From Jiella endophytica (GTDB lineage: Bacteria > Pseudomonadota > Alphaproteobacteria > Rhizobiales > Rhizobiaceae): a stretch of DNA of 64,000 nt. Position 1 is the first letter of the stretch; each line of letters starts with the position of its first letter. The translations under genes and the position numbers were made by a program. The notes under the pieces are model-generated. The model was given only the letters and a program-made list of their open reading frames with translations. It did not search any database and was not told the DNA's origin. This document shows positions 53,718 through 60,307 of the stretch, in pieces. Location of the stretch: positions 682,001-746,000 of the forward strand of contig NZ_SOZD01000001.1 in the NCBI RefSeq assembly GCF_004519335.1, given 5' to 3'.

Positions 53718-54930
53718 TGGTCGCGGGCTCCTGCGGTGCGGCAGCGCCGGCAGCGCCTTGAGGGGCGCCGGTGGTCGGGTTGATGTGCGGATTGCCGAAG
53801 CTCTCACCGCCCTCCCGCGGGCCGAGGCCGAGCCAGTCGCGACCTTCGTTGCGGTTCAGCACCTCGGCGCTGATCAGGCTGGAGACGGCAGTCGCGCGGG
53901 CAGTGAGGTCGACGGCCGAGAAGTCGTCTCGATCGAAGCGGACGCGCCATTCGGGCCGCTCTTCAGGCGAGAACAGCGCGCGACGCATCGAACTTTCGAG
54001 GGGTCGAAGCCAGAACTCCAGGCCGGCGAGCCATTCCTTCTGCGCCGACTCCATGTTGCTCCAGGTCTGACGCGAGAAGTCGTAGAGGGCACCGGGCGGG
54101 ACGCGGAAGTGTCGGCCGATCTCGTTGATGGCCCACTGCCATGTCTCGATCATCTGCGCGTCGACCGATGTCATGGTCATCTGCGCCCATGTCGCGCCGT
54201 CGAACAGCACCGCGGTCTTGCCGCTGCTGTCCGGGCCTTCATGAGCAGCCTTCCAGCCCTTGAGCATCCGCTTGATGCCCTCGTCGCCGATCGCCTTGGG
54301 CGTGGTGATGACACCGGAGGGACGGGCCGCGCGGGAGAAGAAACTGCCGACATGTCTTTCGAGCTTGGCCGCAACGCCGATGGCGCCGGCAGCAAGCCGC
54401 AGCGGGCACTTCTCGAATGGACCGCGAATGTGGATGACATCGGTCGGCGGAACGGGGCGGTTGCCGATGCGATAGGACGGCTCCGCCCGCCCATCTGTCG
54501 AATAGTCGACGGTGAAGCTGCCCGAAGCGTAGTGGACGATCTCGACTGGCCGCCCGCTGGTCTTGTTCACCCAGGCGAGCGCGCCTTCGTTGTTGCAGAG
54601 CGCCGCGGCGACCAGATCCCGGATTAGTGTGTAGGTGTCGCTCCAGTCGTTCGGCTGGTCGGACAGGAGATCGGCGACGGGATGGGGTGCGGCCTTCCAG
54701 CTGTCGCCGTCGCGCCGCTCCACCATCAGGTCAAGCGAGGCGATCGAGCCGGAGATCAGGGAAATGGCACTTGCGACCGCCGGCACTTCCAAGGCCTGCC
54801 GACCGGTGACGGCGTAGTCGGCGACCAGGCCGCCGCCGAACAGCTCGAACATCCAGTCCTCGGGGACGGACGTGCCGCTCGGGGTCGCTTTCGTCTCAAT
54901 CGGTGCAGTGCGGGCAAAGGGCCATTTCAT
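53707..54930 (-). CDS. Portal protein, HK97 family
   Basis: This is a 407-aa portal of the Phage_portal family. It has the expected core AVASAISLISGSIASLDLMVER, NDWSDTYTLIRDLVAAALCNNEGALAWV and RNRPVPPTDVIHIRG-like segments. WAINEIGRHFRVPPGALYDF and EGRDWLGLGPREGGESF follow. The C-terminus is Ala/Gln-rich. It is the first structural gene of the leftward unit, after a 135-bp gap with an inverted repeat. Confidence 0.93.
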   Translation of the reverse strand: MKWPFARTAPIETKATPSGTSVPEDWMFELFGGGLVADYAVTGRQALEVPAVASAISLISGSIASLDLMVERRDGDSWKAAPHPVADLLSDQPNDWSDTYTLIRDLVAAALCNNEGALAWVNKTSGRPVEIVHYASGSFTVDYSTDGRAEPSYRIGNRPVPPTDVIHIRGPFEKCPLRLAAGAIGVAAKLERHVGSFFSRAARPSGVITTPKAIGDEGIKRMLKGWKAAHEGPDSSGKTAVLFDGATWAQMTMTSVDAQMIETWQWAINEIGRHFRVPPGALYDFSRQTWSNMESAQKEWLAGLEFWLRPLESSMRRALFSPEERPEWRVRFDRDDFSAVDLTARATAVSSLISAEVLNRNEGRDWLGLGPREGGESFGNPHINPTTGAPQGAAGAAAPQEPATNDA

Positions 54931-55037
54931 GCCCGCACCATACGCGCGCGGGCGAAGCTATGCCTTTGGGAAGGTTGCGGTTTTGTGGGTTTCTGTGGGA
55001 CTATCCGCCTCAGATGGCGGGTGGCCTGTCACGTGAT

Positions 55038-55058
55038 GTCACGCGTGATCCGCGTGAC
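55038..55058. promoter_or_regulatory. Inverted repeat upstream of the structural genes
   Basis: A perfect 8-bp inverted repeat GTCACGCG / CGCGTGAC with a 5-nt spacer lies between the winged-helix gene and the portal gene. A related GTCACGTGAT lies just beside it. No T-run follows on either strand, so an operator or processing site is more likely than a terminator. The adjacent winged-helix protein is the obvious candidate ligand. Confidence 0.45.
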
Positions 55059-55065
55059 GGTAACG

Positions 55066-55323
55066 TTAGCCGATACGCGGACCGTACCGGTAGCCGGGGC
55101 CCTGTCGGTGAATTTTGGCGACATAGATCGTGATAAGGCCTCGCTCGGCGAGCCGACGCAGGGCCCTGGAAGTGGCGGCTTGCGTTGATGCAGTATTCTT
55201 CAGCCCCAGCGCTTTGATCAGATCTTCCGCCCGCGCAAAGGCCGGCATGTGATTGCCCGTGTTCGAGTAATGCTCCAGCGCCGCCAAAAGGTTGCGCTGG
55301 AGAGGGCTAAGCCCGCGTCCCAT
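55066..55323 (-). CDS. Winged-helix DNA-binding protein
   Basis: This is an 85-aa protein with a predicted winged helix: SPLQRNLLAALEHYSNTGNH, then FARAEDLIKALGL and AATSRALRRLAERGLITIY, the last being a recognition helix plus wing. It ends with GYRYGPRIG. It is placed directly before the structural genes and may act as a late regulator, though that is inference from position. It is 4 bp downstream of the HTH gene stop. Confidence 0.65.
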   Translation of the reverse strand: MGRGLSPLQRNLLAALEHYSNTGNHMPAFARAEDLIKALGLKNTASTQAATSRALRRLAERGLITIYVAKIHRQGPGYRYGPRIG

Positions 55324-55327
55324 CGCT

Positions 55328-55567
55328 CTATCCAGCCCTCCGTTCGTTAGACTTCAGCCAGTCGAGAAGTTCCGCCCTGGAGGCGTAGATCTGCCCGCCC
55401 TTGCGGACTTGCCGGATCGGTGCGCCTGCCTCTCGCATCGACCGCACCAGATCCGGGCCGCAGCCGAGGAAACGCGCGATGCCGCTCGCCGTCCATACGA
55501 AATCGGTCTCGGTGGTCCGCGTCAACCGGTCGAAGGCGCGAGGGGTAAGGTCGCCGCGGTCGGTCAT
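55328..55567 (-). CDS. Helix-turn-helix DNA-binding protein
   Basis: This is a 79-aa protein with an excisionase/MerR-like helix-turn-helix: VWTASGIARFLGCGPDLVRSMREAGAPIRQVRKGGQIYASRAELLDWLKS. The pattern is that of small phage regulators or DNA-binding terminase-like subunits. The start at 55567 overlaps the initiator-like gene by 4 bp. Its role may be regulatory or in packaging; the sequence does not decide. Confidence 0.7.
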   Translation of the reverse strand: MTDRGDLTPRAFDRLTRTTETDFVWTASGIARFLGCGPDLVRSMREAGAPIRQVRKGGQIYASRAELLDWLKSNERRAG

Positions 55568-56478
55568 GCAGCCTCCCGATGATGTACCAGCTGAGAAGCC
55601 CGCCAGCGGAACCACTCCTTCCGCTCGTGCGGGAAGGCGGCCCAGTGGCACGGCATGAACATCTCGTCGCTGTCAGTCGCCCGGTCGAACGCCTCCTGTG
55701 TCACTCGCTCGATCGCGCCGGCCTCCAGATCCTGCCCGCCGGTCGTCTCGATCACGAACCGATCGAAAACAGAAAGGAAGTTGAGGTCATCACCCCATGA
55801 GCCAGGTGAACGGAACGGATTCCCTCGCGCACGTGCGTGTGCGTAAGAGCCAGACTTTCCTTTCGTGGCGAATCTCGAATTATCAGGGGTATTATTATCA
55901 GGAGTATTCGGAACCCCGTCGTTCCGTTCACCTGCCCGATTTGTTCCGTTCACCTCGGGTGTTCCGTTCACTTCCGTTCCGTTCACCTCGGAAGTGTTCC
56001 GTTCACCTCCTCCGACAGCGGTCTTGACGCTGTTGCGCAGGGACTGAATGCGACCCGCGATCCCGGTCGGCGACGGCTCCCGAGCAGAGATCGGCAGGGC
56101 GGATGTGACCGGCACCGTGAGATAGATGCTGCGGACGCGGCCGATGACTTCTCGGTTTTCGTCGCGCTTGGGTATCGTCTTGCGCTCGATGTAACCGAAA
56201 CCATCCAGTGCTCGAAGACCCTTGCCGATGTTCCTCTCAGAGGTTTGCAGCTTGATCGCGAGTTGCTCGTCGGTCGGGTAGCAATAGAGGTCCTGGCGGT
56301 TGAGATGGTCCGCCAGGATGCCGGCAATTCGGATGGCAATCTTCGGCATCTTCTTTTCTGCACATGCGCGGCGCCGCCAGTCGTCGCGTCCCAGGTGGAA
56401 GCGATGATCATCACCGGGCTTGCCGAAGTCCACGCGCTTCCGATCTGGTTGTTCCTCGTTCGGCCCTTTGACTTCCAT
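55564..56478 (-). CDS. Replication initiator-like helix-turn-helix protein
   Basis: This is a 304-aa protein. Residues of about 45-125 form a helix-turn-helix domain of the kind seen in phage initiators (KIAIRIAGILADHLNRQDLYCYPTDEQLAIKLQ, RNIGKGLRALDGFGYIERKT). Residues 180-235 are repetitive and hydrophilic (GERN, VNGT units). The C-terminus is a separate small domain (FDRFVIETTGG...MPCHWAAFPHERKEWFRWRAS). The repeats in the middle are encoded by iteron-like DNA, as in lambda O. The start at 56478 shares a base with the previous stop. No helicase or primase gene is visible, so host replication proteins would be needed. Confidence 0.7.
   Translation of the reverse strand: MEVKGPNEEQPDRKRVDFGKPGDDHRFHLGRDDWRRRACAEKKMPKIAIRIAGILADHLNRQDLYCYPTDEQLAIKLQTSERNIGKGLRALDGFGYIERKTIPKRDENREVIGRVRSIYLTVPVTSALPISAREPSPTGIAGRIQSLRNSVKTAVGGGERNTSEVNGTEVNGTPEVNGTNRAGERNDGVPNTPDNNTPDNSRFATKGKSGSYAHARARGNPFRSPGSWGDDLNFLSVFDRFVIETTGGQDLEAGAIERVTQEAFDRATDSDEMFMPCHWAAFPHERKEWFRWRASQLVHHREAA
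55804..56008. other. Putative replication origin with iterons
   Basis: Five copies of GTTCCGTTCACCT lie at 55921, 55943, 55961 (one mismatch), 55976 and 55996, with spacings of 22, 18, 15 and 20 bp. One inverted exact copy is at 55804-55816. Between the inverted copy and the array is an AT-rich stretch (ATTATCAGGGGTATTATTATC). Iterons beside an AT-rich segment inside an initiator gene are the arrangement of lambdoid origins. Confidence 0.6.
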
Positions 56479-56672
56479 CACATCGCCCTCGCTCTGATCA
56501 GGCCGGCCTCGCGGATGGCCTGGCATGCTTCGACGGGTGTTAGACCGAACCGGCGCCGAAGCGCCGGAACGATCGGAAGGGGCCGGGTCTGTTGACCGGC
56601 GAGCCAGCGGGCCGCCTCGTCGATCGCGGCGCTGTGCTCGTGCTCGGGAGGGGTCAGAGGACTGTCAGTCAT
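56478..56672 (-). CDS. Small prophage protein, unknown
   Basis: This is a 64-aa protein with an acidic start MTDSPLTPPEHEHSAAIDEA and a helical, HTH-like C-terminus PIVPALRRRFGLTPVEACQAIREAGLIRARAM. A strong GGAGG lies 6 nt upstream of the ATG. It overlaps both neighbours. Similar proteins occur in early regions of rhizobial prophages. The function is unknown. Confidence 0.65.
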   Translation of the reverse strand: MTDSPLTPPEHEHSAAIDEAARWLAGQQTRPLPIVPALRRRFGLTPVEACQAIREAGLIRARAM

Positions 56673-57130
56673 CGGGCACCTCCGATGTTGCCGAAACGTT
56701 CCTGAAAAGATTTCCGACGAGCGGGTGCCTGCTTGGCGTCTCCAAGCTTGTCGGCCTCCAAGCGGACCCTGAGACATGGGATATTGCGGCGCCTGTGCTC
56801 GGCGAGGATGCGGGTCAGAACCTGCGGATCGCGACCGGACTCGCACTCTTCCTTCCGGCCATTGACGATCCGCTGGACCCGCCACTCATCCGGCATGAGG
56901 TCGGTGCTGCGAACCCACCACCATTCAACCTTCTCGACGACGGGAGCAATGCGAACCCGCTGCCCATCACTGGCCTTGCCGAGCCGGTCGGCGTTGTCCG
57001 TTCCGAACCATCGCCGGGCAAGCCTTGCCTCTTCGTCGCTGTAGACGGCCCGGGCGGGGGCGCTATCGCCCCCGAACCATTTCTGCCGAAGCTGCCGCTC
57101 CAGTTCCTCGTCGCTGATCTCGTCAGTCAT
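56669..57130 (-). CDS. Early prophage protein, unknown
   Basis: This is a 153-aa soluble protein with an acidic N-terminus (DEISDEELERQLRQKWFGGD) and a central KVEWWWVRSTDLMPDEWRVQRIVNGR. The C-terminus is basic. No known domain is recognised. It is coupled to the next gene by ATGA and belongs to the early leftward cluster. Confidence 0.6.
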   Translation of the reverse strand: MTDEISDEELERQLRQKWFGGDSAPARAVYSDEEARLARRWFGTDNADRLGKASDGQRVRIAPVVEKVEWWWVRSTDLMPDEWRVQRIVNGRKEECESGRDPQVLTRILAEHRRRNIPCLRVRLEADKLGDAKQAPARRKSFQERFGNIGGAR

Positions 57131-57140
57131 CGCCGCCCCC

Positions 57141-57407
57141 TCAATGCTGCAGCGCCGGCTCTTGGGCCGGGGCGAGAGGTTCGGGACCGGCAGCAGCCGT
57201 CAGCGCAAGGTCGGACAGAGCCGATCGCGAGAGGACGATCTTCGCCTGGACGACATACTCGGCAGCGCCGGTGTGCGGGCACCGCTGGACGCTGTAAAAC
57301 GTCAGCCGCGCCATGCCGTCGCCGAGGTCGTCGGCCGTTGTGCACCCCGACACGTAGATGTCGGACACGCCGAAGGGCTCGCTGAGTTGGAGGTTCCGGC
57401 GGCTCAC
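57141..57407 (-). CDS. Small early prophage protein, unknown
   Basis: This is an 88-aa protein with a beta-rich core FGVSDIYVSGCTTADDLGDGMARLTFYSVQ and an Ala/Pro-rich tail. The pattern SDIYVSG..D.G.ARLTFY recurs in small unknown proteins of rhizobial phages. Its start overlaps the upstream stop in ATGA. Confidence 0.6.
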   Translation of the reverse strand: MSRRNLQLSEPFGVSDIYVSGCTTADDLGDGMARLTFYSVQRCPHTGAAEYVVQAKIVLSRSALSDLALTAAAGPEPLAPAQEPALQH

Positions 57408-57628
57408 AGCTCGTCCTCCATTTCGAGGTCATACTGCCAGCCGGCATCCGTAGGGTAGCTGCTGCCGCCGAGGTCCGGTTCGTCGTCGCCGACGTCCTCA
57501 AGGTCCGCGTCGCCGTCAAGCAGGTCGAGCAAGCCGATAAGCCGCTCGATCTCTTCACCAATTAGGTGGCGAATGCTTTTACGAATGGACGCCTGCTGGC
57601 CTTCGGTGGTAATGGTGTCAGTGTGCAT
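57404..57628 (-). CDS. Small acidic early prophage protein, unknown
   Basis: This is a 74-aa acidic protein. Its first half is helical (IRKSIRHLIGEEIERLIGLLDLLDGD) and its second half is disordered and acidic (LEDVGDDEPDLGGSSY). This type is common in rhizobial prophage early regions. Its start is inside the end of the 31-aa ORF. Function unknown; an acidic small protein of this kind could be a host-interaction or DNA-mimic protein, which is speculation. Confidence 0.6.
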   Translation of the reverse strand: MHTDTITTEGQQASIRKSIRHLIGEEIERLIGLLDLLDGDADLEDVGDDEPDLGGSSYPTDAGWQYDLEMEDEL

Positions 57629-57713
57629 TGACTAAGCCCCATTTGGTTGATGTCAGAGGCTCGGCAGGATGGCGGTCCTGGCCGGGCCTTTTCGTTTTCG
57701 GGGAAGACGTCAT
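57618..57713 (-). CDS. Very short ORF, possibly translated
   Basis: This is a 31-codon ORF (MTSSPKTKRPGQDRHPAEPL and on). Its ATG overlaps the excisionase-like stop in ATGA, and its end overlaps the next gene start by 11 nt. The overlap pattern is the only support for translation; the sequence is low-complexity. Confidence 0.35.
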   Translation of the reverse strand: MTSSPKTKRPGQDRHPAEPLTSTKWGLVNAH

Positions 57714-57916
57714 GCGGCGTCCCCGATCCTGGCTTTGAGCCCGACCTTCTCGGCCAGCGACACGACCGGCACCAACAGGCGCCCGCCGATCTTGATTGTC
57801 GGAATGTCCCCTCGCCTCGCCGCTTCGTATGAGGCGCACCGCCCCAATCCGTAGAACACCGATCCTGCGTCAGGGACAGAGATTGTCGGGCGCCGTAACG
57901 CCTCGTCGATAGTCAT
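57710..57916 (-). CDS. Excisionase-like DNA-binding protein
   Basis: This is a 68-aa protein with a MerR-like/AlpA-like helix-turn-helix: ISVPDAGSVFYGLGRCASYEAARRGDIPTIKIGGRLLVPVVSLAEKVGL. This matches the domain family of excisionases and small prophage activators. It is the first gene of the leftward unit, about 30 bp from a palindromic operator. Proteins of this kind either direct excision with the integrase or regulate. The start is placed at 57916. Confidence 0.72.
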   Translation of the reverse strand: MTIDEALRRPTISVPDAGSVFYGLGRCASYEAARRGDIPTIKIGGRLLVPVVSLAEKVGLKARIGDAA

Positions 57917-57946
57917 CTGCGTTCCGTCTCCGTTCTCTTCGATCCA

Positions 57947-58020
57947 GCACAACTTGTGCCGATAATGGATTCTTAATCATTTTCCGTGCGAGGTCAATCC
58001 ATCCTTGTGCCAGTTGTGCC
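57947..58020. promoter_or_regulatory. Divergent early control region with TTGTGC boxes
   Basis: Between the leftward and rightward early genes, a 13-bp palindrome GCACAACTTGTGC lies at 57947-57959. Two direct copies of TTGTGCC follow at 58005-58011 and 58014-58020, and the region between is AT-rich (GGATTCTTAATCATTTTCC). The repeated half-site suggests binding of the adjacent ribbon-helix-helix protein or a host factor to control both directions. Confidence 0.55.
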
Positions 58021-58067
58021 TATTTCGTATGGAGTGGAGGATAACGATTGAAGTGAAGGTCAATAAG

Positions 58068-58835
58068 ATGGTCAAAAAGCCGCGCGAAAATCGCGTGCCG
58101 ATCATGATGTCAGAGGAAGAACTGCAGGCGATCGACGATTGGCGGTTTGAAAACCGCATTGCGACACGCTCCGATGCGATACGTCGCTTGTGCAAGATCG
58201 GTCTGGTCGCTGACCAAGAACTCGATCAGATAGTTGACATCGCCAGCAATGGCGTGAGCACCCTTGTGGAGCAGTCCGCCGATATCGCTACGGCCTACAA
58301 ATCTCTGGTAAATTTTGACACAGAGAATGTTTTATTTGGACGATCCGAAGTAATAGATATATTGGACCTTGCTTTTGATCACGCAGATGTTGCCGAGCGT
58401 GGAATGATTGGATTGCATGCTATGCTTGTAACGTTATTCGGAATTATTAATTCTATTGTTGATGCGGCTACGCTCAGTGATGGAATGCGCGAGTCAGAAA
58501 GGCGGATCGCCGAAGCGAGTGAAGCAACAGAAAACGCGATTGCCAAGCAAAAAGAACGTGAAGAAAATCGATACATAAGCATTCATGTTAATAACGAAAG
58601 CTCGGAACAGAGAGAGGTATACGAAAAGCTTTCGGACGAGGAAAAAGATAAATTTTGGGAAGGGCGAATTGCGGAACTCAAAGCTCTTGAGGAAGCTGAT
58701 CCTGAGGATTTCGCGAAACGCTTCGATATTGCGCCTCCTTTCTGGGAGCAGCCCGGTTGGCTAACGCGATTGCAGGAAAGATTTAAGCGGAAGGAAAATG
58801 GAGAGGTTGGTCGCGACGGAGGAAGATCGAAATGA
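58068..58835 (+). CDS. Ribbon-helix-helix protein with helical C-terminus
   Basis: This is a 255-aa protein whose first 45 residues fit a ribbon-helix-helix DNA-binding domain (ENRVPIMMSEEELQAIDDWRF, then RIATRSDAIRRLCKIGL). The rest is largely alpha-helical: a hydrophobic segment (IGLHAMLVTLFGIINSIVDAAT), a coiled-coil stretch (SERRIAEASEATENAIAKQKE) and a charged C-terminus. The DNA is markedly AT-rich from 58200 to 58800. The start at 58068 is uncertain; earlier in-frame starts exist from 58005. The stop overlaps the integrase ATG by 4 bp. It is a candidate lysogeny regulator for the TTGTGC boxes just upstream. Confidence 0.65.
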   Translation: MVKKPRENRVPIMMSEEELQAIDDWRFENRIATRSDAIRRLCKIGLVADQELDQIVDIASNGVSTLVEQSADIATAYKSLVNFDTENVLFGRSEVIDILDLAFDHADVAERGMIGLHAMLVTLFGIINSIVDAATLSDGMRESERRIAEASEATENAIAKQKEREENRYISIHVNNESSEQREVYEKLSDEEKDKFWEGRIAELKALEEADPEDFAKRFDIAPPFWEQPGWLTRLQERFKRKENGEVGRDGGRSK

Positions 58836-59980
58836 AAGGGCACATCCGCGAGCGTTCCCCCGGTCGTTGGGCGATCATCCTCGACGTCCCCGATCCTGAA
58901 ACCGGCAAGCGCCGCCGCAAGTGGCACAGCTTTGCCGGCACGAAGCGGCAGGCCCAGGAGGAATGCGCGCGGCTCGTCTCGCTGATCAGGCACGGCGGCT
59001 ATACCGAGCCGACGAAGACCACCCTCGCCTCTTACCTCGATCGCTGGCTCGATCACGTGAAGACCGGCGTTTCGCCGAAGACCCATGAGCGCTATGCCGA
59101 GATCGCCAGGAAGAACATTGTCCCCCTCCTCGGCGATGTCACCCTGTCCAAGCTGAAGACCGAGCGAATCGATGCAGCCTGGACGAAGGCGTTGGAGAGC
59201 GGCCGGCGGGACGGCAAAGGCGGATTGTCACCCCGCACCGTGCATCACATGCGCCGCGTCCTGATCAAGGCGCTCAATCAGGCGGTGACTTGGGAGATGG
59301 TCGCGAAGAACCCGGCGACGGCATCCAAGCCGCCGAAGGTCGAGCGTAAGCAGATGGGCGCATACGGCGCCACCACGACGGCCGAGCTGCTGGAGGCCGT
59401 GCGGCCTACCCGGATCTTCGTCCCGGTTCTCCTCGCTGTCCTGTGTGGCCTGAGACGAGGCGAGATTGTCGCCCTGCGCTGGAGAAATATCGACCTTGAG
59501 CGCCGAACCATCGCCGTCGTCGAGACCGCAGAGCAGATTAACGGCGTTGTCAGGCTGAAGGAAACGAAGTCGGGCCTGGCTCGCGTCGTCAGCTTGTCCT
59601 CGACGGTCGTTGAAGAGCTTCGCGCTCATCGAGTAAGGCAAGCCGAGGAACAGCTGCGGCTCGGTCTCAGGCTAGACGACGACGCTTTCGTCTACGCCCA
59701 GGTGGACGGTCGTCTCGTACAGCCTCGGTCTCTGACGCATGAGTGGTCGCGAATCACCGCCAAGCTTGCTCTGACCCGCATCCGCTTTCACGATCTGCGG
59801 CATAGCCACGCGACGCAGATGCTCGCTGCCGGGGTCCACCCGAAGATTGCGCAGGAACGGCTTGGCCATTCGACGATCGCCATCACGCTCGACCTTTACA
59901 GCCACGTGATGCCGGGCATGCAGGAGGACGCGGCCGAGCAGGTTGACGCCGCGATCCGGCGGGCGGTAAAGCCTGCCTAG
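58832..59980 (+). CDS. int: Tyrosine recombinase / phage integrase
   Basis: This is a 382-aa site-specific integrase. An N-terminal arm-binding/AP2-like region (GRWAIILDVPDPETGKRRRK) is followed by a SAM-like core-binding domain (residues about 65-165) and the catalytic domain. The catalytic residues are visible: Arg in LCGLRRGEIVALRW, H-x-x-R in FHDLRHSHATQML, His in LGHSTIAITLDLYSHV, and Tyr in LDLYSHV. It lies about 110 bp from the attR core, so it is the enzyme for this element. Confidence 0.95.
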   Translation: MKGHIRERSPGRWAIILDVPDPETGKRRRKWHSFAGTKRQAQEECARLVSLIRHGGYTEPTKTTLASYLDRWLDHVKTGVSPKTHERYAEIARKNIVPLLGDVTLSKLKTERIDAAWTKALESGRRDGKGGLSPRTVHHMRRVLIKALNQAVTWEMVAKNPATASKPPKVERKQMGAYGATTTAELLEAVRPTRIFVPVLLAVLCGLRRGEIVALRWRNIDLERRTIAVVETAEQINGVVRLKETKSGLARVVSLSSTVVEELRAHRVRQAEEQLRLGLRLDDDAFVYAQVDGRLVQPRSLTHEWSRITAKLALTRIRFHDLRHSHATQMLAAGVHPKIAQERLGHSTIAITLDLYSHVMPGMQEDAAEQVDAAIRRAVKPA

Positions 59981-59989
59981 TGGCCGTTC

Positions 59990-60008
59990 GGTAGCAATTC
60001 GGTAGCAA
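59990..60008. repeat. Right integrase arm-type sites
   Basis: Two direct GGTAGCAA copies at 59990-59997 and 60001-60008 are 11 bp apart, the same unit and period as at the left end. They start just after the integrase stop. This supports arm-type binding sites for the integrase. Confidence 0.6.
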
Positions 60009-60061
60009 CAGCCTTTTTCGGGCAAGGCGGAAATCCGAAAACGCTAACGAAATCAAGGCAC

Positions 60062-60151
60062 GGGTGGGTGTCCGAGTGGTTTAAGGAACCGGTCTTGAAA
60101 ACCGGCGTGCGTGAGAGCGTACCGTGGGTTCGAATCCCACCCCATCCGCCA
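60062..60151 (+). tRNA. tRNA-Ser (anticodon UGA)
   Basis: This is a complete class II serine tRNA with a long variable arm. The anticodon stem CCGGT / ACCGG encloses the loop CTTGAAA, with TGA at 60096-60098. The T-arm is GTGGG TTCGAAT CCCAC. Acceptor strands are GGGTGGG and CCCATCC, with one G-U pair at position 3-70, a discriminator G and encoded CCA. The 5' half up to 60100 comes from the prophage; the 3' half is host. Confidence 0.95.
60088..60100. other. attR core
   Basis: This is the exact copy of the 13-bp attL core ACCGGTCTTGAAA, inside the anticodon arm of the intact tRNA-Ser. The recombination point therefore splits the tRNA, and the sequence to its left is of element origin. Confidence 0.85.
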
Positions 60152-60307
60152 TTGATCAATCATCTCCAAGATGTCGTAGGCGAACGCTCGTGCTGTCTTC
60201 GCCGTCAGCTCGCCGGCCGGAAAGGCTTTAGGGCCGTGTCGTCCGGGGATTGACCCGGTATCTTCCACGACGGCCGCAACATCGACGCGCTATCGCTCGA
60301 ACGCCTG

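Larger units (their letters stand above)
41763..60100. mobile_element. Integrated HK97-like prophage or phage-derived element, 18.3 kb
   Basis: The element is bounded by 13-bp direct repeats in tRNA-Ser and carries a tyrosine integrase next to the right end. It encodes regulators, an initiator-like protein, and head and tail genes of the HK97 type (portal, protease, major capsid, connectors, tail tube, tape measure, terminase). Almost all genes from 57.9 to 42.9 kb run leftward with start/stop overlaps. I find no endolysin, holin, tail hub, tail fibre or lysogeny repressor of the CI type. The size is half that of a typical HK97-like siphophage, so it may be defective, minimal or helper-dependent. 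Confidence 0.88.

Noticed and set aside
55921-56008. Repeat array as a CRISPR
   Set aside because: The units are 13 bp with spacings of 15-22 bp, inside a coding gene, and with one inverted copy. This fits iterons, and no cas genes are present.
58583-59086. 167-aa minus-strand frame between the RHH and integrase genes
   Set aside because: It is antisense to both genes at a 4-bp overlap junction and has no similarity.
41763-60100. Capsid-forming PICI-type satellite as the firm identity
   Set aside because: Such satellites encode heads but not tails, whereas tail tube, tail terminator and tape measure genes are present here. I leave minimal, defective or satellite-like open.
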